This document shows, one piece after another, positions 23,467 to 32,208 of a DNA stretch of 64,000 nucleotides. The first letter of the stretch is position 1. Every line of letters begins with the position of its first letter. The notes beneath the pieces were generated by a model. The model had not been told where the DNA came from, ran no database searches, and saw only the letters and a list, made by a program, of their open reading frames with translations. This stretch comes from Lacinutrix sp. 5H-3-7-4 (lineage in GTDB: Bacteria; Bacteroidota; Bacteroidia; Flavobacteriales; Flavobacteriaceae): positions 2,267,001-2,331,000 of the forward strand of contig NC_015638.1 of the NCBI RefSeq assembly GCF_000211855.2, written 5' to 3'. A program made the translations under genes and the position numbers.

Positions 23467-24042
23467 TTAGAAGTTACCTAAAAATGCTACTAATTGAGTG
23501 ATAGCTTTGCCGCGATGACCAATTTTATTTTTTAGTATTAAATCCATTTCGGCAAAAGTTTTAGTATAACCATCTGGCATAAAAATAGGGTCGTAGCCAA
23601 AGCCTTTTTCTCCTTGCTTATTAGGTGTAATTTTGCCCTTACAAATGCCTGTAAATGTTTCTAGGTTACCGTTTAAATGTAATGCTACTACGGTTTTAAA
23701 TTGAGCGTTTCGGTTTGGCTTTTCAATTAAATTGTTTAAAAGCAAATCCATATTATCGTTAGCATCGCGTTGCGGTCCTGCATAACGTGCACTAAAAACG
23801 CCAGGCTCGTTGTTTAAGCTTTCAACTTCTAAACCCGTATCGTCTGCAAAGCAGTCGTAACCATAATGTTTTTTAACATACTCGGCTTTTTGTATGGCAT
23901 TACCTTTAATAGTACTTTGTGTTTCTGGTACATCTTCAAAACAACCTATGTCTTTTAAGCTTAGTAGTTTAATGTGTGTTGGTATAATGCTTTGAACTTC
24001 TTTAATTTTATTAAGGTTGTTGGTGGCAAAAACTATTTGCAT
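23467..24042 (-). CDS. rdgB: Non-canonical purine NTP pyrophosphatase (RdgB/HAM1)
   Basis: Hydrolyses dITP, XTP and similar deaminated nucleotides to monophosphates, keeping them out of DNA and RNA. The 191-residue protein has the family motifs: FATNNLNKIKEV at the start, FADDTGLEVESLNNEPGVFS with metal-binding acidic residues, the FGYDPIF motif, and HRGKA near the C-terminus. It is cytosolic. It precedes the tssD operon on the same strand with 84 bases between, so read-through is possible but not required. Confidence 0.96.
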   Translation of the reverse strand: MQIVFATNNLNKIKEVQSIIPTHIKLLSLKDIGCFEDVPETQSTIKGNAIQKAEYVKKHYGYDCFADDTGLEVESLNNEPGVFSARYAGPQRDANDNMDLLLNNLIEKPNRNAQFKTVVALHLNGNLETFTGICKGKITPNKQGEKGFGYDPIFMPDGYTKTFAEMDLILKNKIGHRGKAITQLVAFLGNF

Positions 24043-24099
24043 AATTTATTATTTAATTAAAAGGTGTAACAAAGTTATATAAAAGGCGTCTTATTTAAT

Positions 24100-24297
24100 A
24101 TGAAAAAAATAATTTTAATAAATGCGGTTATTTGGGCTATTGTAATATTACTTGGCTCATATTTGTTTAAAGAACATACAAACTGGAAATACTTTTTTGG
24201 CTTTGCTTTAATAGCAGCTACAGTAATGAATGGTTTATTATCTAATGCTGTAAAAAAGAAAACTAAAACGTGTAAGGTTTTAAGTAAAAAACAATAA
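24100..24297 (+). CDS. Small two-helix membrane protein
   Basis: A 65-residue protein with two transmembrane segments (residues 4-21 and 30-47) and a basic C-terminal tail (KKKTKTCKVLSKKQ), so an inner-membrane hairpin with a positive cytosolic tail is predicted. No family is recognised. It ends five bases before the stop codon of the convergent rlmH gene. It is divergent from rdgB with 57 bases between starts. Confidence 0.6.
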   Translation: MKKIILINAVIWAIVILLGSYLFKEHTNWKYFFGFALIAATVMNGLLSNAVKKKTKTCKVLSKKQ

Positions 24298-24302
24298 GCT
24301 AT

Positions 24303-24776
24303 TTACCTGTGATGGTAAGGTTCATTTTTTAAAATTGTATAGCCACGGTATAACTGCTCGATAATAAATAAACGTACCATTTGGTGAGAGAATGTCATTT
24401 TAGAGAGTGATACTTTTCCTTTAGCTTTTGCATATACATCTTCACTAAAACCATAAGGTCCACCAATAACAAAAACCAGTTGTTTTATACCAGAGTTCAT
24501 GTGTTTTTGTAAATAGTTTGAGAAACCAACACTATCAAACTGTTTTCCGTTTTCGTCTAATAAAATTAATGCATCTGTATTACTAACTTTATTTAATATA
24601 AGTTCACCTTCTTTTTGCTTTTGTTGAGCTTCACTAAGGTTTTTAGTGTTTTTAATATCTGGAATAATTTCTAGCTTAAACTTTATATAAAAGCCTAAAC
24701 GTTTTTTGTATTCGTCTATTAAAGCTTGAAGCTGCTTACTATCTGTTTTGCCAATGGCAATGAGTTTAATGGTCAT
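24303..24776 (-). CDS. rlmH: 23S rRNA pseudouridine-1915 N3-methyltransferase
   Basis: A SPOUT methyltransferase that modifies pseudouridine 1915 in helix 69 of 23S rRNA on the assembled ribosome. The 157-residue length and the motifs ALILLDENGKQFDSVGFS, FVIGGPYGFSEDV (SAM-binding knot) and the C-terminal FIIEQLYRGYTILKNEPYHH are diagnostic. Its start lies 81 bases from the divergent nadC start. Nothing is unusual. Confidence 0.97.
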   Translation of the reverse strand: MTIKLIAIGKTDSKQLQALIDEYKKRLGFYIKFKLEIIPDIKNTKNLSEAQQKQKEGELILNKVSNTDALILLDENGKQFDSVGFSNYLQKHMNSGIKQLVFVIGGPYGFSEDVYAKAKGKVSLSKMTFSHQMVRLFIIEQLYRGYTILKNEPYHHR

Positions 24777-24857
24777 AAACCAAAGATAAAACTTTCAATT
24801 TGAAAACTTCATTTTTTTGAATTTCAATCCTTATTTTAGCATTAAACAATTTCTATA

Positions 24858-25718
24858 ATGATAACTAAAGCACAATTTGATAAAGAAATAGAATTAATAA
24901 TCTCTAATGCTATTAGAGAAGATGTTGGTGATGGCGATCACAGCTCATTATCTTGTATTCCGGCAACAGCTCAAGGTAAAGCAAAACTATTAGTTAAAGA
25001 TAATGGTATAATTGCAGGAGTAGCATTTGCTAAGCAGGTTTTTGCTTATGTAGATCCAGAAATGACTGTAGAAACTTTAATAGAAGATGGTAGCGAAGTA
25101 AAACACGGCGATATTGTTTTTTATGTTTCTGGTGCATCACAATCTATACTAAAAGCCGAACGTTTAGTGTTAAATGCAATGCAACGTATGAGTGCGATTG
25201 CTACAAAAACTAAAACGTTTGTAGATTTATTAGAAGGAACAGGAACTAAAATTTTAGATACTCGTAAAACAACACCAGGCATTCGCGCGTTAGAAAAATG
25301 GGCAGTTAAAATCGGAGGTGGAGAAAACCATAGGTTTGCTTTGTACGATATGATTATGTTAAAAGACAACCATATTGATTTTGCTGGCGGAATTACTAAA
25401 GCTATAGAAAAAACACAAGCCTATTTAAAGCAAACCAATCGCGATTTAAAAATTATTGTTGAAGCAAGAGATTTAAACGAAATTGAAGAAATCCTTAAAA
25501 CCGATGGTGTTTATAGAATTTTAATAGATAACTTTAATTACGAAGACACCAAAAAAGCAGTAAAATTAATTGGTGATAAATGTTTAACAGAAAGTTCTGG
25601 CGGTATTAATGAAAATACGGTTAGAGAATATGCACTTTGTGGTGTAGATTATATTTCATCTGGAGCATTAACACACTCTGTATACAATATGGATTTAAGT
25701 TTAAAAGCTGTAGATTAA
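24858..25718 (+). CDS. nadC: Nicotinate-nucleotide pyrophosphorylase (carboxylating)
   Basis: Converts quinolinate and PRPP to nicotinate mononucleotide in NAD synthesis. The 286-residue protein has the type II PRTase motifs: ILDTRKTTPGIRALEKWAV, GGGENHRFALYDMIMLKDNHI, and the C-terminal ESSGGINENTVREYALCGVDYISSGA barrel strands. It is cytosolic. It is followed by a BrkB-family gene 13 bases later and then DUF2147 with an overlap, so the three probably form an operon. Confidence 0.96.
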   Translation: MITKAQFDKEIELIISNAIREDVGDGDHSSLSCIPATAQGKAKLLVKDNGIIAGVAFAKQVFAYVDPEMTVETLIEDGSEVKHGDIVFYVSGASQSILKAERLVLNAMQRMSAIATKTKTFVDLLEGTGTKILDTRKTTPGIRALEKWAVKIGGGENHRFALYDMIMLKDNHIDFAGGITKAIEKTQAYLKQTNRDLKIIVEARDLNEIEEILKTDGVYRILIDNFNYEDTKKAVKLIGDKCLTESSGGINENTVREYALCGVDYISSGALTHSVYNMDLSLKAVD

Positions 25719-25731
25719 GGCTTTTTATTTT

Positions 25732-26730
25732 ATGGCAGAAACTGTAGAGGAAGAATTATTACAAGAAAAAGAAGTAGAAATGCAGCTAAAACAAAAGCTG
25801 CTAAAAATTCCTGTACTTAATTATGTTATAAAATTTTTAAGTAAAATAAAACTCCCAGGATTAGGTGGTTTGTCGCTTTATAATTTACTAGAACTTTATG
25901 TTATTGGTATTGCTAAAGGCGCTTTAACAGCAAGAGCCAGTGCAATAGCCTATAGTTTTTTTACAGCATTATTTCCATTTTTACTTTTTATTATAATAGT
26001 AATACCATACATACCAGTACCAGATTTTGAAAATGATTTTTTGCATTTTTTAGAGTCTGTTTTGCCACCAACAACAAGCGATTTTTTTTCTGATGGTATT
26101 TTTGAAACGCTTAAAGGAAAAAACACCAATAGTGGTTTGCTATCAACAGTTTTAATACTGGCTGTTTTTTTAATGACTAATGGTGTTAATGCACTATTTT
26201 CTGGATTTGAAAACTCTTACCACGAGCAGTTAACAAGAAATGTGGTTAAGCAATATGTTTTTGCTTTAGGCGTAGCATTAATTTTATCATTTTTACTAAT
26301 AACAACAGTAGCGGTATTAGGATATTTTCAAATTTATGTAGTAGATAACATATTAGTTTGGCTAGACGATTATGGTTACGATACTAGACGAGAAACAGAT
26401 TTTTGGGCGAATTTAGCACAATATGCATTTTTTGTAGTGATGACGTATTTGGCAACTGCCACACTTTATTATTTTGGAACAAAAGAAGGTAGGCATGCAA
26501 AGTTTTTTTCGGTAGGCGCATTATTTACTACCTTGCTAATTATGTTAACGTCTTATTTGTTTGGACTTTATATAGAAAATTTTGCACGGTATAACGAACT
26601 CTACGGTTCTATTGGAGCGTTGTTAATTTTGTTATTTTATCTTTGGTTGAATGCTAATATTTTACTTTTAGGATTCGAACTTAATGTTTCACTAATGCGT
26701 TTGCGCCAAAAACACACAAAAAATGAATAG
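25732..26730 (+). CDS. YihY/BrkB-family inner-membrane protein
   Basis: A 332-residue protein with a charged N-terminal tail and about six transmembrane segments. The family signature appears in KGALTARASAIAYSFFTALFPFLLF near the first helix, and GSIGALLILLFYLWLNANILLLGFE near the last. Members are called 'virulence factor BrkB' historically, but most have no proven function; transport or envelope roles are suggested. It lies in the nadC operon, and its last eight bases overlap the start of the DUF2147 gene. Confidence 0.88.
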   Translation: MAETVEEELLQEKEVEMQLKQKLLKIPVLNYVIKFLSKIKLPGLGGLSLYNLLELYVIGIAKGALTARASAIAYSFFTALFPFLLFIIIVIPYIPVPDFENDFLHFLESVLPPTTSDFFSDGIFETLKGKNTNSGLLSTVLILAVFLMTNGVNALFSGFENSYHEQLTRNVVKQYVFALGVALILSFLLITTVAVLGYFQIYVVDNILVWLDDYGYDTRRETDFWANLAQYAFFVVMTYLATATLYYFGTKEGRHAKFFSVGALFTTLLIMLTSYLFGLYIENFARYNELYGSIGALLILLFYLWLNANILLLGFELNVSLMRLRQKHTKNE

Positions 26731-27145
26731 AATAGCTTTTACTATTATTTTTCTTTTTTCATTCTCAGGATTTTCACAAACAATTTTTGGTAAATGGAAA
26801 ACTGTAGATACACACAATGTAGAAAAATCTATAGTAGAAATATATAAAGTAAATAATTTGGTGTTTGGTAAAGTAGTAGAAATACTTGTAGAAGATAGAA
26901 AAAACGGAAAATGTACAGCTTGCAAAAACGAAGATAATAATAAACCAATTCTAGGTTTAGATATTATTAAAAACATGGAAAAGCGAGGTGAATATTATAA
27001 AAATGGAACCATTGTAGATCCTAAAAATGGAAAAATTTATAAACTAAGGCTAAGTTTAGATCAAGATAATAAAGATGTTTTAATAGTACGTGGCTATCTT
27101 GGCTTTTTCTACGAAACACAATACTGGAAACGTGTCGTAGAATAG
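26723..27145 (+). CDS. DUF2147 secreted protein
   Basis: A 140-residue protein with a signal peptide (to about FSGFSQ at residue 18-19) and the DUF2147 beta-barrel pattern: GKWKTVDTHNVEKSIVEIYK, the CTACKNEDNNKPILGLDII segment with a CxxC pair, and GTIVDPKNGKIYKLRLSL, ending in YLGFFYETQYWKRV. The family is periplasmic or envelope-associated and of unknown function. It overlaps the end of the BrkB gene by eight bases, indicating translational coupling. Confidence 0.9.
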   Translation: MNRIAFTIIFLFSFSGFSQTIFGKWKTVDTHNVEKSIVEIYKVNNLVFGKVVEILVEDRKNGKCTACKNEDNNKPILGLDIIKNMEKRGEYYKNGTIVDPKNGKIYKLRLSLDQDNKDVLIVRGYLGFFYETQYWKRVVE

Positions 27146-27195
27146 TAGTTTTACTTCTTAATAATTTTAAATTTAAAGCATTTTAATAGCAAGCA

Positions 27196-29649
27196 TTGAA
27201 CTATTTTATAGACGTCATATTACCAATACCGTTAGAAAAACTATTTACTTATAGTATTACTAAAGCCGAATCTGAATTTTTAAGCGAAGGTATGCGCGTA
27301 TCTGTTCCATTTGGTAAATCTAAAATTTACACAGGTTTGGTAGGGAAAATACATACTGAAGCGCCAACACTTTACGAGGCAAAATCCATACATCAAATTT
27401 TAGACGAAACGCCAATTGTAAATAATAAACAAATGCAATTGTGGCAATGGATAGCAAAATATTACATGTGTACCATTGGCGAAGTTATGCGTACAGCTTT
27501 ACCAAGTGCTTTTATTCTAGAAAGCGAAACCTTAATTAGTAGAAATTTAAAAGCCGAAATAAAAGATACAGATTTAAAAGACGATGAGTTTTTAATTTTC
27601 GAAGCACTTCATCATCAATCGTCATTAAAAATACAAGAAGTTTCAAAAATTTTAGATAAAAAAAATGTACTTCCTGTAATAAAACGTCTAATTGAAAAAG
27701 AAGTAATATTACTGCAAGAAGAAATCTATGATAAATACAAGCCTAAATACGTAAGGTATGTAAAATTGCAACCAGAATACACGAGCGAAGTTGGTTTGCA
27801 TCAGTTATTAGAAGCGCTAAGTCGCGCCGAAAAGCAAAAGCAAGTTGTTTTAACTTTATTTTCAATTTCAGCAAAAACAAAAAAGCCTGTAAAAGTTAAA
27901 GATTTAGCAGAAGAAAGTGGTGCTTCTTCTGCAATAATAAAAACTTTAATAGATAAAGGTGTTTTAGAAGAATATCACATTCAAACCGATAGAGTACAGT
28001 ATGAGGGATATGAAAATGAAGATTCAAAAACTTTAAACACTTATCAAACAGAAGCATTAAAACAAATTCAAACAGCTTTTAAAACCCATAGTACAACTTT
28101 GTTACATGGTGTAACATCGTCTGGTAAAACAGAAGTTTATGTGAAACTAATAGAAGCTGTTATTGCAAATGGTAAGCAAGTTTTATATCTGTTACCAGAA
28201 ATAGCTTTAACAACGCAACTAGTGTCACGATTGCAAAATTATTTTGGAGAGCAAGTAGCGGTGTTTCATAGTAAGTATTCGGCACATGAGCGTGTAGAAG
28301 TTTACAATAATGTTTTGGGTAATTCGGCGAAAGCAAAAATAGTTTTAGGTGCACGATCTTCTATATTTTTGCCATTTAGCGATTTAGGATTAATAATTGT
28401 AGACGAAGAGCATGAGCAATCTTTCAAACAATTTGATCCTGCACCACGATATCATGCAAGAGATACTGCAATAGTTTTAGCGCATTTTCATGATGCTAAA
28501 ATATTGCTAGGTAGTGCAACACCAAGTTTAGAGTCGTACTATAACGCAAGAGAAAACAAGTATGGTTTTGTAGAAATTACTAAACGTTATAATAATGTAC
28601 AATTACCAGATATAGAAATTGTAGATATAGCAGAAAAATATAAAAAGAAAAAAATGAAAGGTCATTTTAGTGATAGAATGATTGAAGAAATAAACGAAAC
28701 ATTACAAAACGGGCATCAGGTAATTTTATTTCAAAACAGGCGAGGCTATTCTCCAATTGTAGAGTGTAATACCTGTGGTGAATCACCTCAATGTCCAAAT
28801 TGCGATGTAAGTTTAACGTATCACCAATACCGTAGTCAATTACGCTGTCATTATTGCGGTCATACTATTGCTATGCTATTAAAATGTATGGCATGTGGAA
28901 CACCAGGATTAAATAGTAAAGGATTTGGTACAGAGCAAATAGAGAAGGAAGTACAAGCATTGTTTCCTAAATACAATGTTGGACGTATGGATTTAGACAC
29001 TACGCGTGGTAAACATGGGTATGAAAAAATAATTACAGCATTAGAGCAGCAGGAAATAGATATATTAGTAGGCACGCAAATGCTAACCAAGGGTTTGGAT
29101 TTTAGAAATGTGAAGCTAGTTGGTATAATGAATGCAGATAACCTTTTAAATTTTCCAGACTTTAGAGCTCATGAACGTAGTTTTCAACTTATGCTTCAGG
29201 TTTCTGGTCGAGCAGGTAGAACCTATAAGCGTGGAAAGGTTTTAATACAAACATATAATCCTTATCATAAAATTGTACAACAAGTCTCTACAAACGATTA
29301 TAAGAGTATGTTTGAAGAGCAACTTCAAGAACGTTATAATTTTAAATATCCTCCATATTATAGGTTAATAAAAATAACATTTAAGCATCGTGATTATAAT
29401 AGAGTAGAGCAAGCTAGTGATTGGTTCGCTAAGTCGCTAAAACAGGTATTTAAATCTAATATATTGGGACCAGAATTTCCTCCAGTATCAAGAATAAGGA
29501 ATTTGTATTTAAAAAATATACTTATTAAAATACCACAGCAACAATCTCTAGGCAAAACTAAAGATGTTATTAGAAAAGTTAATACTAGTTTTGAGGCGGT
29601 AAAAGATTTTAGGTCTGTGCGCGTAATTATAAATGTAGATAATTATTAG
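27196..29649 (+). CDS. priA: Primosomal protein N' (replication restart helicase)
   Basis: PriA recognises stalled forks and reloads the replicative helicase. The 817-residue protein has the 3'BD N-terminal domain, then the helicase core: LLHGVTSSGKTEVYVKLI (Walker A), IIVDEEHEQSFKQ (DEEH box), LLGSATPSLES, and VSGRAGRTYKRGKVLIQT. The zinc-binding region between helicase lobes has eight cysteines (VECNTCGESPQCPNCD, RCHYCGHTI, LKCMACGTPG). The start is a TTG giving LNYFIDVILPIPLEKLFTY, the expected beginning; no closer ATG exists. Confidence 0.96.
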   Translation: MNYFIDVILPIPLEKLFTYSITKAESEFLSEGMRVSVPFGKSKIYTGLVGKIHTEAPTLYEAKSIHQILDETPIVNNKQMQLWQWIAKYYMCTIGEVMRTALPSAFILESETLISRNLKAEIKDTDLKDDEFLIFEALHHQSSLKIQEVSKILDKKNVLPVIKRLIEKEVILLQEEIYDKYKPKYVRYVKLQPEYTSEVGLHQLLEALSRAEKQKQVVLTLFSISAKTKKPVKVKDLAEESGASSAIIKTLIDKGVLEEYHIQTDRVQYEGYENEDSKTLNTYQTEALKQIQTAFKTHSTTLLHGVTSSGKTEVYVKLIEAVIANGKQVLYLLPEIALTTQLVSRLQNYFGEQVAVFHSKYSAHERVEVYNNVLGNSAKAKIVLGARSSIFLPFSDLGLIIVDEEHEQSFKQFDPAPRYHARDTAIVLAHFHDAKILLGSATPSLESYYNARENKYGFVEITKRYNNVQLPDIEIVDIAEKYKKKKMKGHFSDRMIEEINETLQNGHQVILFQNRRGYSPIVECNTCGESPQCPNCDVSLTYHQYRSQLRCHYCGHTIAMLLKCMACGTPGLNSKGFGTEQIEKEVQALFPKYNVGRMDLDTTRGKHGYEKIITALEQQEIDILVGTQMLTKGLDFRNVKLVGIMNADNLLNFPDFRAHERSFQLMLQVSGRAGRTYKRGKVLIQTYNPYHKIVQQVSTNDYKSMFEEQLQERYNFKYPPYYRLIKITFKHRDYNRVEQASDWFAKSLKQVFKSNILGPEFPPVSRIRNLYLKNILIKIPQQQSLGKTKDVIRKVNTSFEAVKDFRSVRVIINVDNY

Positions 29650-29656
29650 TGAGATA

Positions 29657-29708
29657 GAAATTTACATGTAAATTTCGTAATCGAACTAATTCCGCTAAAA
29701 AGCGGAAT
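29657..29708. repeat. 20-bp perfect palindrome and TTCCGC hairpin
   Basis: GAAATTTACATGTAAATTTC (29657-29676) is a perfect 20-bp palindrome eight bases after priA. It is followed by ATTCCGCT-AAAA-AGCGGAAT (29689-29708), an 8-bp stem with a 4-base loop. The first may be an operator or cruciform site. The second resembles dispersed hairpin repeats and has a relative at 37084-37104. Neither has a clear T-run, so they are weak candidates for priA termination. Confidence 0.65.
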
Positions 29709-29760
29709 CCTTTGATGTAATTGTTATGCGAATAGATGGTTCTTAAATTTTAAATAAATT

Positions 29761-29934
29761 ATGTTGAATATTATAATTGGAGTTGTGCTTTCGTTCTTTG
29801 GTGTATTAATTATAAAATATTACCAAGAAAAACTAAGTGAACTTGGAGGACTTACTTTTAAATTAAGAACTGTTGGTATCTGTTTTATAATATCAGGTTT
29901 AATAATTCTTTTAAAAGAATTTAAAATAATATAA
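29761..29934 (+). CDS. Small two-helix membrane protein (57 residues)
   Basis: An ATG frame of 57 codons encoding an N-terminal hydrophobic helix (residues 3-18), a conserved-looking loop KYYQEKLSELGGLTFKLR, and a second helix (residues 40-53) ending in LLKEFKII. The loop between two helices is what one expects for a real small membrane protein, and the surrounding sequence has no competing gene. It lies in the 404-base gap between priA and the LytTR gene. It might belong to a widespread but unnamed family; no homologue search was possible. Confidence 0.55.
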   Translation: MLNIIIGVVLSFFGVLIIKYYQEKLSELGGLTFKLRTVGICFIISGLIILLKEFKII

Positions 29935-29992
29935 TTTCTGTAATTTCTGTAATTTCTGCGAAGTCAGGAATGACAAACAGGTTAAATCAAAA

Positions 29993-30023
29993 CAAAAAAA
30001 ATCCCACTCTCTCGAGTAGGATT
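29993..30023 (-). terminator. Rho-independent terminator of the LytTR regulator gene
   Basis: On the minus strand, AATCCTACTC and GAGTGGGATT pair with one mismatch around a short loop and run into a T-tract. It lies 30 bases after the LytTR stop codon. Upstream of it at 29932-29958 there are three copies of TAATTTCTG, next to a relic of a dispersed GTCATTCCTG-type repeat. Confidence 0.75.
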
Positions 30024-30053
30024 AGTTAGTGTTATAGATAAGTATTATTATGC

Positions 30054-30749
30054 TTAAATATTATTTAACGCATCAACAAGCAATGTCTTTTTATTTCTAC
30101 TTAAAGGAATTTCGTAAGAGCCAACTTCAACATTTTTACTATTAAAGCGGTCAACCTTATCTAAATTCACAATGTAGGATTTGTGAATTCTTAAAAATTT
30201 ACCTTCGGGTAATTCTCCTTCAAAAGCTTTCATAGTAGAAAGTACTACTAAAGATGTGTCTTCTGTTACTAATTTTACATAGTCACCTAAAGCTTCAATC
30301 CATTTAATATCTCTAATGTAAACTTTTCGTTTTTTAAGGTTACTTTTTACAAATATATGTTCGCCTTCAACTTCGTTAAAGTCTAACTTTAATTTATGTT
30401 GTTCTACGGCTTTTTCTACGGCTTGATTAAAACGCTCACGAGTAATAGGTTTTTGTAGGTAATCTGTGGCATCATAATTAAATGCCTTAAAAGCATATTC
30501 TGTTTTACCAGTCACAAAAATAATTTGTGGTTTGTTATTTAATACATCTAAAAGTTCGAAACCGTTTAAAACAGGCATTTCAATATCTAAAAATATTAAA
30601 TCTACTTTTTGAGTGTTAAGTCCGTTTTTTGTTTCTAATGCACTGCTATATTCAGCAACTAGGTTAAGAGAGCTGTTATTTTCAATAAGCTTAACAATAG
30701 ATAATCTTTGTATTGCTGAATCATCAACTACGACACAATTTAAAAACAT
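30054..30749 (-). CDS. LytTR-family response regulator
   Basis: A DNA-binding response regulator with an N-terminal receiver domain (phosphoacceptor Asp in LIFLDIEMPVLNG, then IIFVTGKTEYAFKAF and KPITRERF) and a C-terminal LytTR domain (KRKVYIRDIKWIEALGDYVKL, then FLRIHKSYIVNLDKV, and the basic EIPLSRNKK end). The start is placed at the ATG beginning MFLNCVVVDDSAIQRLS; the longer frame uses an unlikely TTG. The cognate histidine kinase is not adjacent. LytTR regulators in Bacteroidota often control extracellular or envelope genes; targets here are unknown. Confidence 0.93.
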   Translation of the reverse strand: MFLNCVVVDDSAIQRLSIVKLIENNSSLNLVAEYSSALETKNGLNTQKVDLIFLDIEMPVLNGFELLDVLNNKPQIIFVTGKTEYAFKAFNYDATDYLQKPITRERFNQAVEKAVEQHKLKLDFNEVEGEHIFVKSNLKKRKVYIRDIKWIEALGDYVKLVTEDTSLVVLSTMKAFEGELPEGKFLRIHKSYIVNLDKVDRFNSKNVEVGSYEIPLSRNKKTLLVDALNNI

Positions 30750-30884
30750 AGTATATTGGTTATTTGGGTTTATTATCGACAATGTTACAAAAAATTCGGA
30801 TTAAAACCAAAAAACATCGCTAAAATGTAAAATTTAACATTATGTTTAGAAATCTTCAATCAAATTTAAATTATGCCACTACTA

Positions 30885-30915
30885 TTGTGAGATTAAATAA
30901 AAAGACTTATTTTTG
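30885..30915 (+). promoter_or_regulatory. Promoter of the rpsF-rpsR-rplI operon
   Basis: A -33 TTG (30885-30887), a 20-base spacer and a -7 TATTTTTG (30908-30915), fitting the Bacteroidota consensus TTG-N17-23-TAnnTTTG. It lies about 32 bases before the rpsF start codon. Confidence 0.7.
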
Positions 30916-30946
30916 CACTCATTTTTAACACAATAAATAGATTTTT

Positions 30947-31285
30947 ATGAATCATTATGAAACTGTTTTCATCTTAAATCCCGTTTTATCTGAAACACAG
31001 ATAAAGGAAACAGTAAAGAAATACGAAGATTTTCTTACTGAAAGAGGAGCAAAGATGGTAGCCAAAGAAGATTGGGGCTTAAAAAAATTAGCTTACCCAA
31101 TACAAAACAAAAAAAGTGGATTTTACCACTTATTTGAGTACACTATAGATGGTGAACACATTACTCCTTTAGAAGTAGAGTTTAGACGTGATGAGCGTTT
31201 TATGCGTTACTTAACTGTAGCTTTAGACAAGCACGCGATTTCGTGGGCAGAAAGAAGAAGAGTTAAATTAAAACAAAAAGCGTAA
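30947..31285 (+). CDS. rpsF: Small ribosomal subunit protein bS6
   Basis: A 112-residue protein with the S6 ferredoxin-like fold: start [18 protein letters not shown], central [19 protein letters not shown], then [11 protein letters not shown] and [16 protein letters not shown]. It binds 16S rRNA as a heterodimer with bS18, encoded two bases downstream. First gene of the conserved rpsF-rpsR-rplI operon. Confidence 0.98.
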   Translation: MNHYETVFILNPVLSETQIKETVKKYEDFLTERGAKMVAKEDWGLKKLAYPIQNKKSGFYHLFEYTIDGEHITPLEVEFRRDERFMRYLTVALDKHAISWAERRRVKLKQKA

Positions 31286-31287
31286 TT

Positions 31288-31584
31288 ATGGCATCTATAG
31301 AACAACAAGCAAAAGGAAAGAAAGAAGGTGAAATTAGATATTTAACACCTTTAAATATTGACACGAGCAAGCAAAAGAAATATTGCCGTTTCAAAAAATC
31401 TGGAATCAAGTATGTAGATTATAAAGATGCAGATTGGTTATTAGGTTTTGTAAACGAACAAGGTAAAATTTTACCAAGACGTTTAACAGGAACATCTTTA
31501 AAATATCAAAGAAAAGTATCTGTAGCAGTAAAAAGAGCGCGTCACTTAGCGTTATTACCATACGTAACAGATTTATTAAAATAA
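31288..31584 (+). CDS. rpsR: Small ribosomal subunit protein bS18
   Basis: A 98-residue protein with the S18 core: [18 protein letters not shown], then [20 protein letters not shown], then [20 protein letters not shown]. The N-terminal extension ([13 protein letters not shown]) is typical of Bacteroidota. It is read two bases after rpsF and followed by rplI, so its expression is coupled. Confidence 0.98.
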   Translation: MASIEQQAKGKKEGEIRYLTPLNIDTSKQKKYCRFKKSGIKYVDYKDADWLLGFVNEQGKILPRRLTGTSLKYQRKVSVAVKRARHLALLPYVTDLLK

Positions 31585-31597
31585 AATTATCATAACA

Positions 31598-32059
31598 ATG
31601 GAACTTATATTAAAACAAGACGTTGAAAATTTAGGATTTAAAGACGATGTTGTAACGGTTAAGAACGGTTATGGTAGAAACTTTTTAATTCCTACAGGTC
31701 ACGCAGTATTAGCAACAGCTTCTGCAAAGAAGGTTTTAGCTGAAAACTTAAAACAGCGTGCCTTTAAAGACAAAAAATTAATTGAAGAAGCAAACGCTAC
31801 AATTGATGCTTTAAAACAATTAGATATTAAAATTGCAGCAAAAGCTACAGAAGGAGCTTCAGCTGGAGATAAATTATTTGGATCTGTAACTAAATTAGAT
31901 TTAGTAGAAGCTTTTGAAAAAGAAGGGCACACAATAGACAAAAAATTCATCTCTATTACTGGAGGTAATATTAAGCGTTTAGGGCAATACAATGCTACAG
32001 TACGTTTACATAGAGAAGCAACAGCAGAAATTGATTTTGAAGTTGTAGCTAAATCTTAA
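31598..32059 (+). CDS. rplI: Large ribosomal subunit protein bL9
   Basis: A 153-residue two-domain protein. The N-terminal rRNA-binding domain (MELILKQDVENLGFKDDVVT, then KNGYGRNFLIPTGHAVLA) is joined by a long helix to the C-terminal domain (EGASAGDKLFGSVTKLDLVE). Last gene of the operon, followed by a strong terminator. Confidence 0.97.
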   Translation: MELILKQDVENLGFKDDVVTVKNGYGRNFLIPTGHAVLATASAKKVLAENLKQRAFKDKKLIEEANATIDALKQLDIKIAAKATEGASAGDKLFGSVTKLDLVEAFEKEGHTIDKKFISITGGNIKRLGQYNATVRLHREATAEIDFEVVAKS

Positions 32060-32106
32060 TAAATTAAATATTCTGTTAACATTTAGTTAATAAAATATTA
32101 AAACTT

Positions 32107-32138
32107 AAAAGCCATTCACTTTGAATGGCTTTTTTTTT
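32107..32138 (+). terminator. Rho-independent terminator of the rpsF operon
   Basis: GCCATTCA and TGAATGGC (8-bp stem, 3-base loop) are preceded by AAAA and followed by nine T residues. Confidence 0.9.
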
Positions 32139-32150
32139 GTGTTAATTTTG
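32121..32150 (+). promoter_or_regulatory. Promoter of the Oar-like receptor gene, overlapping the terminator
   Basis: TTG at 32121-32123, a 19-base spacer, and TAATTTTG at 32143-32150 match the Bacteroidota consensus. The -33 element lies inside the terminator stem of the preceding operon, so transcription through the terminator and promoter occupancy may interfere with each other. Confidence 0.65.
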
Positions 32151-32160
32151 CGTTAAAATT

Positions 32161-32176
32161 ATTATGCGTGCATAAT
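32161..32176. promoter_or_regulatory. Inverted repeat in the leader of the receptor gene
   Basis: ATTATGC-GT-GCATAAT is a perfect inverted repeat (7-bp arms) about 10-25 bases downstream of the -7 element, the position of an operator or leader hairpin. Confidence 0.45.
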
Positions 32177-32208
32177 GATTACCCTCTAATTCATACAACA
32201 CAAATAAC

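Noticed and set aside
29932-29980. Three TAATTTCTG direct repeats next to a GTCATTCCTG-like segment
   Set aside because: Probably a decayed dispersed repeat; too short and degenerate to call a separate element.
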